Assembly: GCF_030269515.1 (NCBI RefSeq)
Contig: NZ_BSTM01000051.1
Location: 1-32,311 of the forward strand
From: Actinomadura sp. NBRC 104412
GTDB taxonomy: Bacteria; Actinomycetota; Actinomycetes; Streptosporangiales; Streptosporangiaceae
Length of the DNA stretch: 32,311 nt
Direction of reading: 5' to 3'
How positions within the stretch are numbered: position 1 is the stretch's first letter; each line of letters begins with the position of its first letter. Positions 1 through 8,047 of the stretch are shown here, in pieces. The position numbers were made by a program, and so were the translations under genes. The notes beneath the pieces were generated by a model. That model was not told where the DNA came from. It searched no databases and saw only the letters and a program-made list of their open reading frames with translations.

Positions 1-824
1 CCCCCGACTGGCTGTCGTTCTTCATGTTCACCTACTTCACCGACCGGGACGGCAAGTACCAGCTCGGCACGCTCAAGGAGTCGGCGTTCGACCCGCTGTC
101 ACGCACGTGCGAGTTCATGCTCAAGGAAGAGGCCCATCACATGATGGTGGGCACCACCGGCGTCGACCGGGTGATCGAGCGCACCGTGCAGTTGATGATC
201 GAGCACGACACCGACGAGGTCGCCCCCCACGGCGGCATCCCCCTCGACGTGATCCAGAAGTACCTCAACTTCCACTACTCGGTGTCGCTGGACCTGTTCG
301 GCGGCGAGACCTCCACCAACGTCGCCAACTACTACACCGCCGGGCTCAAGGGCCGCTGGCTCGAGACCCGCCGCAAGGACGACCACCGGCTCACCGACGA
401 CTCGATCATGGTGGACGCGCTGGTCGACGGGAAGGTCGGGCAGACCGAGGTGGCCGCGCTGACCGGGCTGAACACCGACCTGCGCCGCGAGTACATCGCC
501 GACTGCCAGAGCGGCGTCAACCGCTGGAACAAGATCATTTCCGCGGCCGGGCTGCCGCAGCGGCTCAGGCTGCCCAGTGTCGCGTTCAACCGGAAGGTGG
601 GCGCGTTCGCCGGGATCGAGGCCACGCCCGACGGCGAGATCCTCTCGTCCGAGGAGTGGGAGGCGCGGAAGGGCGCATGGCTGCCCACCGAGGTCGACAA
701 GACGCACGTCCGATCCCTGATGCAGCCGGTGTACGAGCGTGGCAAGATCGCCGCCTGGATCGCCCCGCCCCGCAACGGCATCAACGGCAAGCCCTTCGAC
801 TACGACTACGTCCACCTCGCCTGA
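1..824 (+). CDS. boxB: Benzoyl-CoA 2,3-epoxidase subunit BoxB, 3' part (gene starts before window)
   Basis: The frame is open from base 3 (reading PDWLSFFMFTYFTDRDGKYQ) to the TGA at 822-824, so the window holds roughly the last 273 residues of a protein that is usually about 470 long. BoxB is the soluble diiron oxygenase that, with its reductase BoxA, converts benzoyl-CoA to the 2,3-epoxide in the aerobic box pathway of benzoate breakdown. The visible EEAHHM motif (about residue 42 of the fragment) is the second Glu-x-x-His pair of the diiron site, and the ending INGKPFDYDYV is typical of the family. The Met codon at 24 is internal, not a start. No other box gene lies to the right, so the rest of the pathway must be upstream. 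Identification rests on recognised family sequence. Confidence 0.9.
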   Translation, partial: PDWLSFFMFTYFTDRDGKYQLGTLKESAFDPLSRTCEFMLKEEAHHMMVGTTGVDRVIERTVQLMIEHDTDEVAPHGGIPLDVIQKYLNFHYSVSLDLFGGETSTNVANYYTAGLKGRWLETRRKDDHRLTDDSIMVDALVDGKVGQTEVAALTGLNTDLRREYIADCQSGVNRWNKIISAAGLPQRLRLPSVAFNRKVGAFAGIEATPDGEILSSEEWEARKGAWLPTEVDKTHVRSLMQPVYERGKIAAWIAPPRNGINGKPFDYDYVHLA

Positions 825-843
825 GCGCCGGAGCGCTCAGGCG
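818..843 (+). terminator. Hairpin over the boxB stop codon, probable terminator
   Basis: CGCCTGAGCGC (818-828) and GCGCTCAGGCG (833-843) form a perfect 11-bp stem with a 4-nt CGGA loop. The boxB TGA (822-824) lies inside the left arm. There is no T-tract, which is common for actinobacterial terminators. Transcription of the kinase genes probably restarts downstream. Confidence 0.65.
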
Positions 844-980
844 GCCCCCGGGTGGTCCGGGAACGACCGCGCCCTCCCATCCTTCACGGCGGCTGACCAC
901 ACAGATTGCCGAACCCCTTGCGCGGCAAGGGCCGCTGCGTGGAAGGTCGTACCCGTACACGGAAGCCGGGGGTCAGTGCG

Positions 981-3053
981 ATGGAGGCATTACGGCCCGG
1001 GGATCCACGCCGCATCGGCCGGTACCGGCTGCTGGGCAGGCTGGGCGCGGGCGGCATGGGGCTGGTGTACCTGGGACGGTCCGCCGGCGGGCTGATGGTC
1101 GCGGTCAAGGTGGTGCACGTCCATCTGGCCGAGGACGCCGACTTCAGGCAGCGGTTCCGGCGCGAGGCCGGGGCGGCGCGCGCGGTGAGCGGGGCGTTCA
1201 CCGCGCCGGTCGTGGACGCCGATCCCGACGCCGACCCGCCCTGGCTGGCCACGGCCTACCTCCCCGGCCTGCCGCTCCAGGATGTCGTCGAGAGGTACGG
1301 GCCGCTTCCGGTGCCCGCCGTGCTCGCCCTGGGCGCGGGTCTCGCCGAGGCGCTCGTGTCCATCCACCGGGCCGGGGTCGTGCACCGCGACCTGAAGCCC
1401 GCCAACGTCATCCTCGGCGCGGACGGGCCGCGCGTCATCGACTTCGGCATCGCGCACGCCGCGGAGACCGCCACCATCACCGGGACGGGCATGGCCGTGG
1501 GCTCGCCCGGCTTCATCGCCCCTGAGCAGGCCAGGGGAGAGGCCACCGGGCCTGCCGCCGACGTCTTCTCCCTGGGCGCCGTGCTGGTGCACGCCGCCAC
1601 GGGCCGGGGTCCGTACGGGGACGGCCCGCCGCACGTGCTCATCTACCGCGCGGTGCACGAGGCGCCCCGGCTCGACGGCGTCACGGACCCGGGCCTGCGG
1701 TCGCTGGCCGCGGCCTGCCTCGCGCCGCGTCCCGCCGACCGCCCCACGCCCGCGTGGCTGCTGGAGCACCTGGCGTCGCTCGTCCCGCCGGGGACCGACC
1801 TGAACGGCCTGGGCTGGCTGCCGCCGCCCGTCGCCACCGGGATCGCCGAGGCCGCCACGCGACCGCCCGCGCCGACGCGGCCCCTTGAGGACGGCGGTCC
1901 GTCCCGGCGCGGTGTCCTGGTGCTGGCGGGCGCGGGAGCCGCCACGCTCGCCGCCGCGACCGTGACCGGTGTGCTGCTGTGGCCCGAGGAGCGTCCCTCC
2001 GCGGCGCCCACGCGCCGCGCCGTCACCGGGCCGACCTCGGCGCCACCGCAGACGATCAAGGTGAGCCGGCCCGTCTGGAAACGCGACACCGGCGAGGAGT
2101 ACCTGATGTGCGGCCCGGCCGTCTCCGGCGGCACGGTGTTCGTCGGAAGCGAGAAGGGCGACCTGCTGGCCTACGACGCGCGGACGGGCAGGCCACGATG
2201 GCGGTACGCCACCGGCGAGCCGATCAGGTCGCAGCCCGCGGTCGCCGGTGGCGTGGTGTACGTGGCAGGGATGGACGGCAACGTCCACGCCGTGGACGCG
2301 CGGACGGGAAGGGCGCGCTGGCGACGCCAGGTGGGCGATTCGGAGGCCGACATCGTCGTCTCCGCCGGTCTCGTCCTCGCCGGCACCAAGAGGGTCCACG
2401 CGCTCGACGCGGCCACCGGCGCGATCCGGTGGGGCATCACCGGCGCGGGCACCATCAGCTCGGACCCGACGGCGGCCGGTGCCGTCGCGTACGTGCCGCG
2501 CCGTCGCAGCCTCGACGCGGTGGACGCCTCCAGCGGACGGGTCCGCTGGTCGTACGGCATGAGCAAGGGGACGGGCAGGCCCGCGGCGGCGGGGGGAGTG
2601 GTGTACTGCGGCGACTTCCAGGGGGAGCGGCTGCACGCCATCGACGCCCGCACGGGCGAGCGGCGCTGGGCGTACGATCTCGGCGACACCGTCACGGCAC
2701 GGCCGGTGGTCGTGAACGGCGTGGTCTACGTGGGCGACTTCAGCGGGAACTTCTTCGCGCTGGACGCGGCGCGCGGCACCCTGCGCTGGCAGGTGCAGGC
2801 CGAAGGGCAGATCCATTGCGGAGCGGTCCCGGCGGGCGGGTTGCTCTACGTGCCCTCCGGGGTCTACTCCGACGGCGTCCTGCACGCCGTCGACGCCGCC
2901 TCCGGGCGGGTGGTCTGGGAGTTCGCGATGCCCAAGGGAGTGGAGAGCGCCCCCGCGGCGGCGGGCGGGATGGTGTACGTGTCCTGCAAGGACGGCTACC
3001 TGTACGCTCTCGACGCCGAGAACGGGTCCGGCGCCGCTCCGGCCGGTGACTGA
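981..3053 (+). CDS. Membrane Ser/Thr protein kinase with extracellular PQQ-like beta-propeller (copy 1)
   Basis: This 690-residue protein has an N-terminal Hanks-type kinase domain (about residues 14-265): glycine loop GAGGMG, catalytic Lys43 in AVKVV, HRDLKPAN with Asp137, DFG at 154-156 and APEQ in the P+1 region. All key residues are present, so it should be active. One transmembrane helix (about 311-334) follows a Pro-rich linker. The outside part carries eight repeats of the form DAxTGxxRW, as in PQQ-like beta-propellers, probably the sensor. I chose the ATG at 981 because it begins the usual MEALRPGDP kinase N-terminus; an in-frame TTG at 906 would add an untypical basic tail. A GGGGG stretch 8 nt upstream may serve as ribosome site. 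A tandem paralogue follows after 27 nt, so they are probably co-transcribed. Confidence 0.9.
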   Translation: MEALRPGDPRRIGRYRLLGRLGAGGMGLVYLGRSAGGLMVAVKVVHVHLAEDADFRQRFRREAGAARAVSGAFTAPVVDADPDADPPWLATAYLPGLPLQDVVERYGPLPVPAVLALGAGLAEALVSIHRAGVVHRDLKPANVILGADGPRVIDFGIAHAAETATITGTGMAVGSPGFIAPEQARGEATGPAADVFSLGAVLVHAATGRGPYGDGPPHVLIYRAVHEAPRLDGVTDPGLRSLAAACLAPRPADRPTPAWLLEHLASLVPPGTDLNGLGWLPPPVATGIAEAATRPPAPTRPLEDGGPSRRGVLVLAGAGAATLAAATVTGVLLWPEERPSAAPTRRAVTGPTSAPPQTIKVSRPVWKRDTGEEYLMCGPAVSGGTVFVGSEKGDLLAYDARTGRPRWRYATGEPIRSQPAVAGGVVYVAGMDGNVHAVDARTGRARWRRQVGDSEADIVVSAGLVLAGTKRVHALDAATGAIRWGITGAGTISSDPTAAGAVAYVPRRRSLDAVDASSGRVRWSYGMSKGTGRPAAAGGVVYCGDFQGERLHAIDARTGERRWAYDLGDTVTARPVVVNGVVYVGDFSGNFFALDAARGTLRWQVQAEGQIHCGAVPAGGLLYVPSGVYSDGVLHAVDAASGRVVWEFAMPKGVESAPAAAGGMVYVSCKDGYLYALDAENGSGAAPAGD

Positions 3054-3080
3054 GCCTCGGCCGGAACGGGAGGGAGCACG

Positions 3081-5246
3081 ATGACGGCGACGCGGCCGGG
3101 GGACCCCCGCAAGCTGGGGCCGTACCGCGTGGTGGGCAGGCTGGGCGCTGGCGGGATGGGGCAGGTGTACCTCGGCCGCTCACCAGGTGGGCGCGGCGTC
3201 GCCATCAAGGTCATCCACCCGGCGATGGCTGACGAGCCGGACTTCAGGTCGCGGTTCCGCCGCGAGGTGACCGCGGCCAGGGCGGTCAACGGCGTCTACA
3301 CGGCCGCGGTGCTGGATGCCGACCCGGACGCGCCCCAGCCCTGGCTCGCGACCGCCTACCTTCAGGGCCTGTCCCTCCAGGACGCCGTCGCCGCGCACGG
3401 GCCGTTCCCGCCGCACGCGGCGCGGACGCTCGGTGCCGGGCTCGCCGAGGCGCTGGTCTCCATCCACCGCGCCGGGGTCGTGCACCGCGACCTCAAGCCG
3501 TCCAACGTGATGCTGACGCCGGAAGGGCCGCGGGTCATCGACTTCGGCATCGCCCGCGCGAGCGAGGCGAGCGCCCTCACCCGCACGGGCGTGGCCCTCG
3601 GCACGCCCGCGTACATGTCACCCGAGCAGGCGTCCGGCGGCGCCGCCGGGCCACCGGCGGACGTCTTCTCTCTCGGCGCGGTGCTCACCTACGCGGTCAC
3701 CGGCGCGGGCCCGTTCGGTCACGGCGCCGTGCACGACGTGATCTACCGCGTGCTGCACCAGGAGCCCGACCTCGGCCGCGTCCCCGACCCGGGGTTACGG
3801 TCGCTGATCGCGGCCTGCCTGCGGAAGGATCCGGAACTGCGGCCGAGCCCCGAGCAGGTGCTGCACGGGCTGGCGTCCGGCGGGGACCTCGCCTCCCCGC
3901 AGGGCACGTACTGGCTGCCGCCGCCCGTCGCGCAGCACATCGCGCACCAGGGCGCCCGACCGGCCGTGCGCGGGCCCTCGCGCCGCCGGTTCCTCGTCGC
4001 CGGGGCGGCGGGCGTGGGCTGCGCCGGGCTCATGGGCGGCGCCGTGACCGCCACGATCCTCCGCCTGAAGGGCGAGGACCCCGTCCTGTGGAAGTTCAGG
4101 CTGCCGGGTGACGGGTATCTGCGGACCGGGCCGCTCCTGGCGGTCGGCGACGTGTACGTCTGCACCTCCACCGAAACCGTCGCGATCGACGGCCGCACGG
4201 GGAGGCAGCGTTGGCGGGGAGCGTTCACCGCGGCCAGGAACGCGTCCATGGCCGTGCTGGGCGGCACGGGGTTCCTGTGCGACTCGGGTGCGCAGCCGGC
4301 GCTGACCGCGTTCGATCTCGCCAGCGGCCGGCCCCGATGGCAGGCCCCGCTCAGGACGCGGTCGCTCGCACCCACGCCGATCGTCGCGGCGGGCGTCGTC
4401 TGCCTGGCCGGCAGCCTGGACGCCGGGAACAGCGGCCTGTTCGCGTTCGACCCGGCGACGGGCCGGAACCGCTGGACCTACCGGGCGGAGTTGGGCACCA
4501 GCGACGTGGCGGCGGACGGCGGCGTCTGCTACCTCACCGACGAGGACGGTTTCCTCGCCGCGATCGACGCCAGGACCGGCGGCGCGCGCTGGAGGGTGCG
4601 CGTGAACGAGCGCTACCGCACCGCGACCCCGGTGGCCGGCGGCGGGCTGGTGGCCATCGAGACCCAGGACGGCGGGATCCGCGCCTTCGACGCCGCGACC
4701 GGACGGCCGCGCTGGGCGGTCGCCTCCGCCGGGCGAGGAGGTGTCGAGGGGGTGCGCCGCGAGCTCACCGGGGCGATGCTGATCGCGGGGGGCGTCGTGT
4801 ACGTCAGCGGGTCGCATGGCACCCTGTCGGCCCTGGACGCGCGTACGGGCGCGCGGCGGTGGAGCGTCACGCGCGACCTCTCGAGCAGGGAAAGCCCTTC
4901 GCGCGGCGGTTACCTCCTGCCCGCCCTCGGCGGCGGCCTGGCCGTCCTGTCCGACCCCGAGGGGGGCTTGCAGGCCATGGACGCCGCCACGGGCAGGGTG
5001 CGCTGGAGGCAGACGGCGAGCGAGGGCTACGGCGAGGGCCCTCTCATCGCGGGATCCCTGGTCTACCAGGGCACCCTGGACGGCCTCTACGGCTTCGACC
5101 TCGCGACGGGACGCCCGGCCCTCCGGGTGGATTCCTCGGAGGAACCCGGGGCGACCATCGGGTCCGCGCAGAACCTCGCCGCCGTCGGTACCACCGTGTA
5201 CTGCGCCGGCGACTCCAAACTGATCTACGCCGTCCGGCCGTCCTGA
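3081..5246 (+). CDS. Membrane Ser/Thr protein kinase with extracellular PQQ-like beta-propeller (copy 2)
   Basis: This 721-residue paralogue aligns with the preceding gene through the whole kinase domain: GAGGMG, Lys43 in AIKVI, HRDLKPSN with Asp137, DFG at 154-156, SPEQ. The membrane segment starts with SRRRFLVAGAAG, which resembles a twin-arginine signal but is better read as a positively charged anchor of a single transmembrane helix. The C-terminal half has eight DxxTGxxRW-type repeats, predicting an eight-bladed PQQ-like propeller outside the cell. The two ectodomains are far less alike than the kinase domains, so they may sense different ligands. GGGAGG sits 5 nt before the ATG. The gene ends 24 nt from the stop of a convergent regulator gene. 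Confidence 0.9.
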   Translation: MTATRPGDPRKLGPYRVVGRLGAGGMGQVYLGRSPGGRGVAIKVIHPAMADEPDFRSRFRREVTAARAVNGVYTAAVLDADPDAPQPWLATAYLQGLSLQDAVAAHGPFPPHAARTLGAGLAEALVSIHRAGVVHRDLKPSNVMLTPEGPRVIDFGIARASEASALTRTGVALGTPAYMSPEQASGGAAGPPADVFSLGAVLTYAVTGAGPFGHGAVHDVIYRVLHQEPDLGRVPDPGLRSLIAACLRKDPELRPSPEQVLHGLASGGDLASPQGTYWLPPPVAQHIAHQGARPAVRGPSRRRFLVAGAAGVGCAGLMGGAVTATILRLKGEDPVLWKFRLPGDGYLRTGPLLAVGDVYVCTSTETVAIDGRTGRQRWRGAFTAARNASMAVLGGTGFLCDSGAQPALTAFDLASGRPRWQAPLRTRSLAPTPIVAAGVVCLAGSLDAGNSGLFAFDPATGRNRWTYRAELGTSDVAADGGVCYLTDEDGFLAAIDARTGGARWRVRVNERYRTATPVAGGGLVAIETQDGGIRAFDAATGRPRWAVASAGRGGVEGVRRELTGAMLIAGGVVYVSGSHGTLSALDARTGARRWSVTRDLSSRESPSRGGYLLPALGGGLAVLSDPEGGLQAMDAATGRVRWRQTASEGYGEGPLIAGSLVYQGTLDGLYGFDLATGRPALRVDSSEEPGATIGSAQNLAAVGTTVYCAGDSKLIYAVRPS

Positions 5247-5247
5247 G

Positions 5248-5269
5248 CCCTCCGGCGGCCCTCCGGCGG
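5248..5269. repeat. Two tandem copies of an 11-bp unit between convergent genes
   Basis: CCCTCCGGCGG occurs at 5248-5258 and again immediately at 5259-5269, filling almost the whole 24-nt gap between the convergent kinase and XRE genes. No convincing stem-loop is seen, so a terminator role is not supported. Confidence 0.6.
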
Positions 5270-5270
5270 G

Positions 5271-6134
5271 TCAGAGGTCCCTGAGGATGCCGTTGAGGAT
5301 GTCGCAGGTCTCACCGGGCGGCGCGGCGAGCACGCACAGCTCGTTCATGATCTGCTTGTAGTTCTCCACCTCGGAGCGCTTGTCGAGGTAGAGGGCGCTG
5401 TTGACCTGCTCCAGGTAGACCATGTCGAGGATCTCGGGGTGGGCGAAGCGCAGCACCGTGAACGCGCCGCCCGCCGCCGGGTGGCCGCCGACGTGGAACG
5501 GCACGATCTGGAGCGTGACCGTCGGCAGGTCGGTGACCTCGATGAGATGCCGCAACTGGGCGCGCATCACCTCGCGGCCGCCCAGCGGGCGGCGCAGCGC
5601 CGCCTCGTCGATGACCGCCCACAGCCTGGGCGTCCGGCGGGACAGGATCCGCTGCCGGCGCAGCCGCAACTGCACCCGCCGCTCGATCTCGTCGTGCTCG
5701 TCCTCGCCGTGCCGGAGCCCGATGACGGCGCGGGTGTAGTCCGCGGTCTGCAGCAGGCCGTGGATGAACTGCACCTCGTAGGTGCGGATCATCGAGGCGT
5801 CCTCCTCCAGGCCCACGTACAGTTCGAGCCAGCTCGGGATGACGTCGCTGTACTGCTGCCACCACCCGGGCATGCTGGCGCGGCGGGCCAGCGCCAGCAG
5901 GTTCTCCCGCTCGTCGGCGGAGGCGACGCCGAACAGGGTGAGCAGGTCGGCCACGTCGCGCTGCTTGAAGCCGCTGCGGCCCAGCTCCAGCCGGCTGATC
6001 TTGGACTCGGTGGCGCGGATGGCCCGCGCGGCCTCGGACCGGCTGACGCCGCCGGCCTCACGCAGCCGGCGTAGCTGGGCGCCCAGCACCATGCGCAGCG
6101 CCGTCGGCCCGTCGGGCTCCTTGGTCGTGGTCAT
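5271..6134 (-). CDS. XRE-family regulator with C-terminal DUF5753 domain (WhiJ-like)
   Basis: The 287-residue protein has an N-terminal helix-turn-helix (about residues 17-72, LGAQLRRLREAGGVSRSEAA and following, with the typical SKISRLELGR recognition segment) and a long DUF5753 domain containing MPGWWQQYSDVIPSWLELYVGLEEDA in two parts and the FIHGLLQTADYTRAV motif. In Streptomyces, proteins of this layout (WhiJ family) are encoded beside small DUF397 proteins and RsbW-like ATPases and affect development; the same set occurs here. The ATG at 6134 gives the usual length. An in-frame ATG at 6242 would add 36 residues (GC-rich at third positions, so not excluded), but these look low-complexity. 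The gene lies downstream of the DUF397 gene on the same strand, across a 299-nt gap if the shorter start is right. Confidence 0.85.
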   Translation of the reverse strand: MTTTKEPDGPTALRMVLGAQLRRLREAGGVSRSEAARAIRATESKISRLELGRSGFKQRDVADLLTLFGVASADERENLLALARRASMPGWWQQYSDVIPSWLELYVGLEEDASMIRTYEVQFIHGLLQTADYTRAVIGLRHGEDEHDEIERRVQLRLRRQRILSRRTPRLWAVIDEAALRRPLGGREVMRAQLRHLIEVTDLPTVTLQIVPFHVGGHPAAGGAFTVLRFAHPEILDMVYLEQVNSALYLDKRSEVENYKQIMNELCVLAAPPGETCDILNGILRDL

Positions 6135-6309
6135 CGCCTCGGACGCCTCAGCCGTCCCGGCCGTGTCCCTCTCGGGCGGGCGCCGTGAAGGCGCCGCCCT
6201 GTCCTCCGCGGCAACGACCGCGTCCATGCCCTGCCTTGCCATGCCCGCACCCCGCCCCACACAAGCGATCCGGACTACTACATGCCTCGTACAACACCGA
6301 CAGTTTGGC

Positions 6310-6336
6310 ACCCTGCGGCGGTTCTGTCCGCAGGGT
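6310..6336. promoter_or_regulatory. 9-bp inverted repeat between the DUF397 and XRE genes
   Basis: ACCCTGCGG (6310-6318) and CCGCAGGGT (6328-6336) form a perfect stem with a 9-nt loop. It lies between two minus-strand genes, about 100 nt after the DUF397 stop and 175 nt before the XRE start. It could end DUF397 transcription or be an operator for the XRE gene. The rest of the 6135-6433 gap shows no clear gene. Confidence 0.4.
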
Positions 6337-6433
6337 ACGCACCAGTAAACAGCCGTCCGCGCTCCTTGTACACGTCCAGCCGGATTCGGACGGGGATGAT
6401 GTGCCGATCGGGGCGCCCGTGGCGGGGCGGGGC

Positions 6434-6673
6434 TCAGCCGATCAGGTAGTCGAACTCGCCGTCCTTGACGCCGCGCAGGAACGCGCGGACTTCGGCCGGG
6501 GTGTAGACGAGGACCGGTCCGTCCGGAAAACGGGAATTGCGGACAGCGACCTCGCCGCCGTCCAGGACGGCGATCTCGAAGCAGCTCCCGTCGGGATTGC
6601 TGTGCCGGCTCTTGTGCCAGCGGGCCCCCGGCACTGCGGTAGCGGACATCCCGTTGTGGATCCCAGAGCCCAT
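6434..6673 (-). CDS. DUF397 protein (small partner of XRE/DUF5753 regulator)
   Basis: This 79-residue protein shows the DUF397 pattern clearly: WHKSRHSNPDGSCFEIAVLD, then EVAVRNSRFPDGPVLVYTPAEVRAFLRGV. DUF397 proteins are cytoplasmic and are nearly always encoded next to XRE/DUF5753 regulators in actinobacteria, where they are thought to act as partners or antagonists; the biochemical role is not settled. The start at 6673 is set by AAGGAG 4 nt upstream of the ATG; an in-frame ATG at 6649 (MSATAVPG) is an alternative, and the longer open frame to 6775 has no such signal. The stop is at 6434-6436. The gene is divergent from the ATPase locus at 6918. Confidence 0.85.
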   Translation of the reverse strand: MGSGIHNGMSATAVPGARWHKSRHSNPDGSCFEIAVLDGGEVAVRNSRFPDGPVLVYTPAEVRAFLRGVKDGEFDYLIG

Positions 6674-6785
6674 CCCACTCCTTCTGGCGCCCCCGTCGCA
6701 TCCCCTGATGCGGTTTTCGGTCCGACCCAATGCCCGGGCTAACAAGATCTTTAACCGGGCATGGTCATGGATCATAGCCGGGAGG

Positions 6786-6885
6786 GCACGTGCGTCCGCT
6801 CGTGCTTTTTCTCACGACATCTCTTTGAATTCTCATCTGCTCTTGCAGACGCACGTGCATCAAGACACGATGGACACAACACGTG
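6786..6885. promoter_or_regulatory. Cluster of three CACGTG palindromes in a divergent control region
   Basis: CACGTG is found at 6787-6792, 6852-6857 and 6880-6885. The first two sit in the longer palindrome GCACGTGC and in GCACGTGCGT / ACGCACGTGC, which are inverted relative to one another. They lie between the DUF397 start (6673) and the leader ORF (6918), in a stretch clearly less GC-rich than its surroundings, as expected for a promoter region. The neighbouring XRE regulator is a candidate binder. Promoter boxes could not be fixed with confidence. Confidence 0.4.
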
Positions 6886-6903
6886 GGGACGTGTGCCAGT
6901 GGT

Positions 6904-6909
6904 AAGGAG
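6904..6909 (+). promoter_or_regulatory. Strong ribosome binding site for a 13-codon leader ORF
   Basis: AAGGAG is a perfect Shine-Dalgarno core 8 nt before the ATG at 6918. It is the only strong site near the ATPase gene, whose own start at 6956 is preceded only by GGGG in a coding context. It therefore points to translation entering at the leader ORF. Confidence 0.65.
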
Positions 6910-6917
6910 ATTCGCTC

Positions 6918-6959
6918 ATGCGCGTGGAACCGACGCCCGGCGCGCGGGGTGCTGAATGA
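6918..6959 (+). CDS. 13-codon leader ORF translationally coupled to the ATPase gene
   Basis: ATG at 6918-6920 opens a short frame reading MRVEPTPGARGAE and ending at TGA 6957-6959. The TGA overlaps the ATG of the ATPase (6956-6958) as ATGA. The leader has the only good ribosome binding site in the region (AAGGAG, 8-nt spacing). This layout suggests that ribosomes end the leader and restart on the ATPase. The peptide itself has no recognised function and no run of a single amino acid that would mark an attenuator. Confidence 0.55.
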   Translation: MRVEPTPGARGAE

Positions 6960-7627
6960 CAGGCGCGCCAGGGCTGCCGGCGGGCACCGGCCTGCCGGCC
7001 GGACGCTCACCGCACTTCCACGTCCCCTGGATGCCGCCCGCGCAGGCCCCGTCGTGGCGCATCGGCGACCTGCTGCTGTCGGGTGCGGCGCCGCCGTGCT
7101 GGCCGGAGCCGCCCCAGGGCGAGGGCGAGGACGCCGGGCTGGTGCTCCCCGCCGAGCCCGCCTCGCTGTCCACCGCCCGCGACTTCGTGCGCAAGTGCCT
7201 GGCCGACTGGGGGCTGACGGAGCTGACCTGGGACGCCACCACCGTCGTCTCGGAGTTGTTCACCAACGCCATCACGCACGCGGTCTCCCCGTTCCGCAGC
7301 CCCGCCGAGGGCATCGTCCTGCGGGTGGTGCTCCTCTTCCATGGCGGGCGGCTGGGCATCCTGGTGACCGATCCCAGCGTCCGTCCCCCCGTCCATCCCG
7401 CCGAGCGGCCCGCGGACCGCGGCGACGCCGCCCTTGCGGCGGGCGGGCTCGACTGCCTCCACGACCTCGACGGCCTGCTGGAGGAGGGCGGCCGCGGGCT
7501 GGCCATCGTGGGCGGGCTGAGCCGCGACTGGGGCTGGACGCCGGTGGTGAGCGGCGGCAAGGCCGTCTGGGCGGTGCTCGACCACCCCGCCGACGCCCAG
7601 GCCGAGCGCCGGACCGACGGTACGTGA
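6956..7627 (+). CDS. RsbW/AbaA-like ATP-binding protein (HATPase_c_2 family)
   Basis: The 223-residue protein has the GHKL ATPase boxes of anti-sigma-factor-type serine kinases: N box VVSELFTNAITHA (about residues 97-109), G1 box VTDPS (about 139-143) and G2 box GGRGLAIVGGL (about 179-189). The N-terminal 50 residues are Pro-rich and not recognisable. Such proteins in actinomycetes are usually free-standing RsbW relatives; next to XRE/DUF5753 and DUF397 genes they correspond to the AbaA-like partner of WhiJ clusters. Start: an in-frame TGA stands directly before the ATG at 6956, so the gene cannot begin earlier, and its start overlaps the leader ORF stop. The next gene follows after 13 nt, probably in the same operon. 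The client, sigma factor or otherwise, is unknown. Confidence 0.8.
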   Translation: MTGAPGLPAGTGLPAGRSPHFHVPWMPPAQAPSWRIGDLLLSGAAPPCWPEPPQGEGEDAGLVLPAEPASLSTARDFVRKCLADWGLTELTWDATTVVSELFTNAITHAVSPFRSPAEGIVLRVVLLFHGGRLGILVTDPSVRPPVHPAERPADRGDAALAAGGLDCLHDLDGLLEEGGRGLAIVGGLSRDWGWTPVVSGGKAVWAVLDHPADAQAERRTDGT

Positions 7628-7640
7628 CGGAGTGACCCCC

Positions 7641-8045
7641 ATGGCGGCCGCGTGGTACGGCCCTGACGGACGGGCCGTGACCGCCGCGGACGCGGGGAGG
7701 CTGCTCGCCGACTGGCGGGGCCGGATCGTCGCGGAGAACCTGATCCCCTCGGGCCAGGTCGTGCTCCTCGTCGTCACCTCGTTCACCGTCGCGCCCGTCC
7801 ATGGCGCCCCGCCGCCGGGCCTCCCGTACGCGGGAGGCGAGATCCCGTCCCGGCCCGAGCCCGCGCCGATCCTGTGGGAGACCATGGTCACCGTGGAGGA
7901 CACCGGCGCGCTGGTCGGCCGCTACCGTTCCCGCGTGGAAGCCGAGGCCGGCCACGCGCGGATCGTCGCGCAGGTCTACCAGCTCCTGGAGAGCTTCCCT
8001 CCCGGCCAGGTCGTGCACGTGCTCGCCCGCGTGCCCCCGCGCTGA
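7641..8045 (+). CDS. Conserved-looking protein of unknown function, 134 residues
   Basis: I do not recognise the family. The protein is soluble, with no signal peptide or membrane helix, and begins MAAAWYGPDGRAVTAADAGR. It has an alpha-beta look: a hydrophobic strand GQVVLLVVTSFTVAPVHG near residue 40, a Pro/Gly-rich middle, then LWETMVTVEDTGALVGRYRS and a C-terminal helix leading to VVHVLARVP. The ATG at 7641 has GGAG 8 nt upstream; an in-frame GTG at 7632 is possible but has a poorer site. It lies 13 nt after the RsbW-like ATPase gene, so the two are probably co-transcribed and may work together. It ends 15 nt from the convergent beta-lactamase gene. Confidence 0.7.
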   Translation: MAAAWYGPDGRAVTAADAGRLLADWRGRIVAENLIPSGQVVLLVVTSFTVAPVHGAPPPGLPYAGGEIPSRPEPAPILWETMVTVEDTGALVGRYRSRVEAEAGHARIVAQVYQLLESFPPGQVVHVLARVPPR

Positions 8046-8047
8046 GA

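Noticed and set aside
3993..4080. Twin-arginine export signal in the second kinase
   Set aside because: It is internal, follows a complete kinase domain and is best read as the charged end of a transmembrane helix.
6148..6342. Small minus-strand frame with several Cys and His residues upstream of the XRE gene
   Set aside because: No ribosome site, no recognisable motif, and it overlaps the possible longer XRE start.
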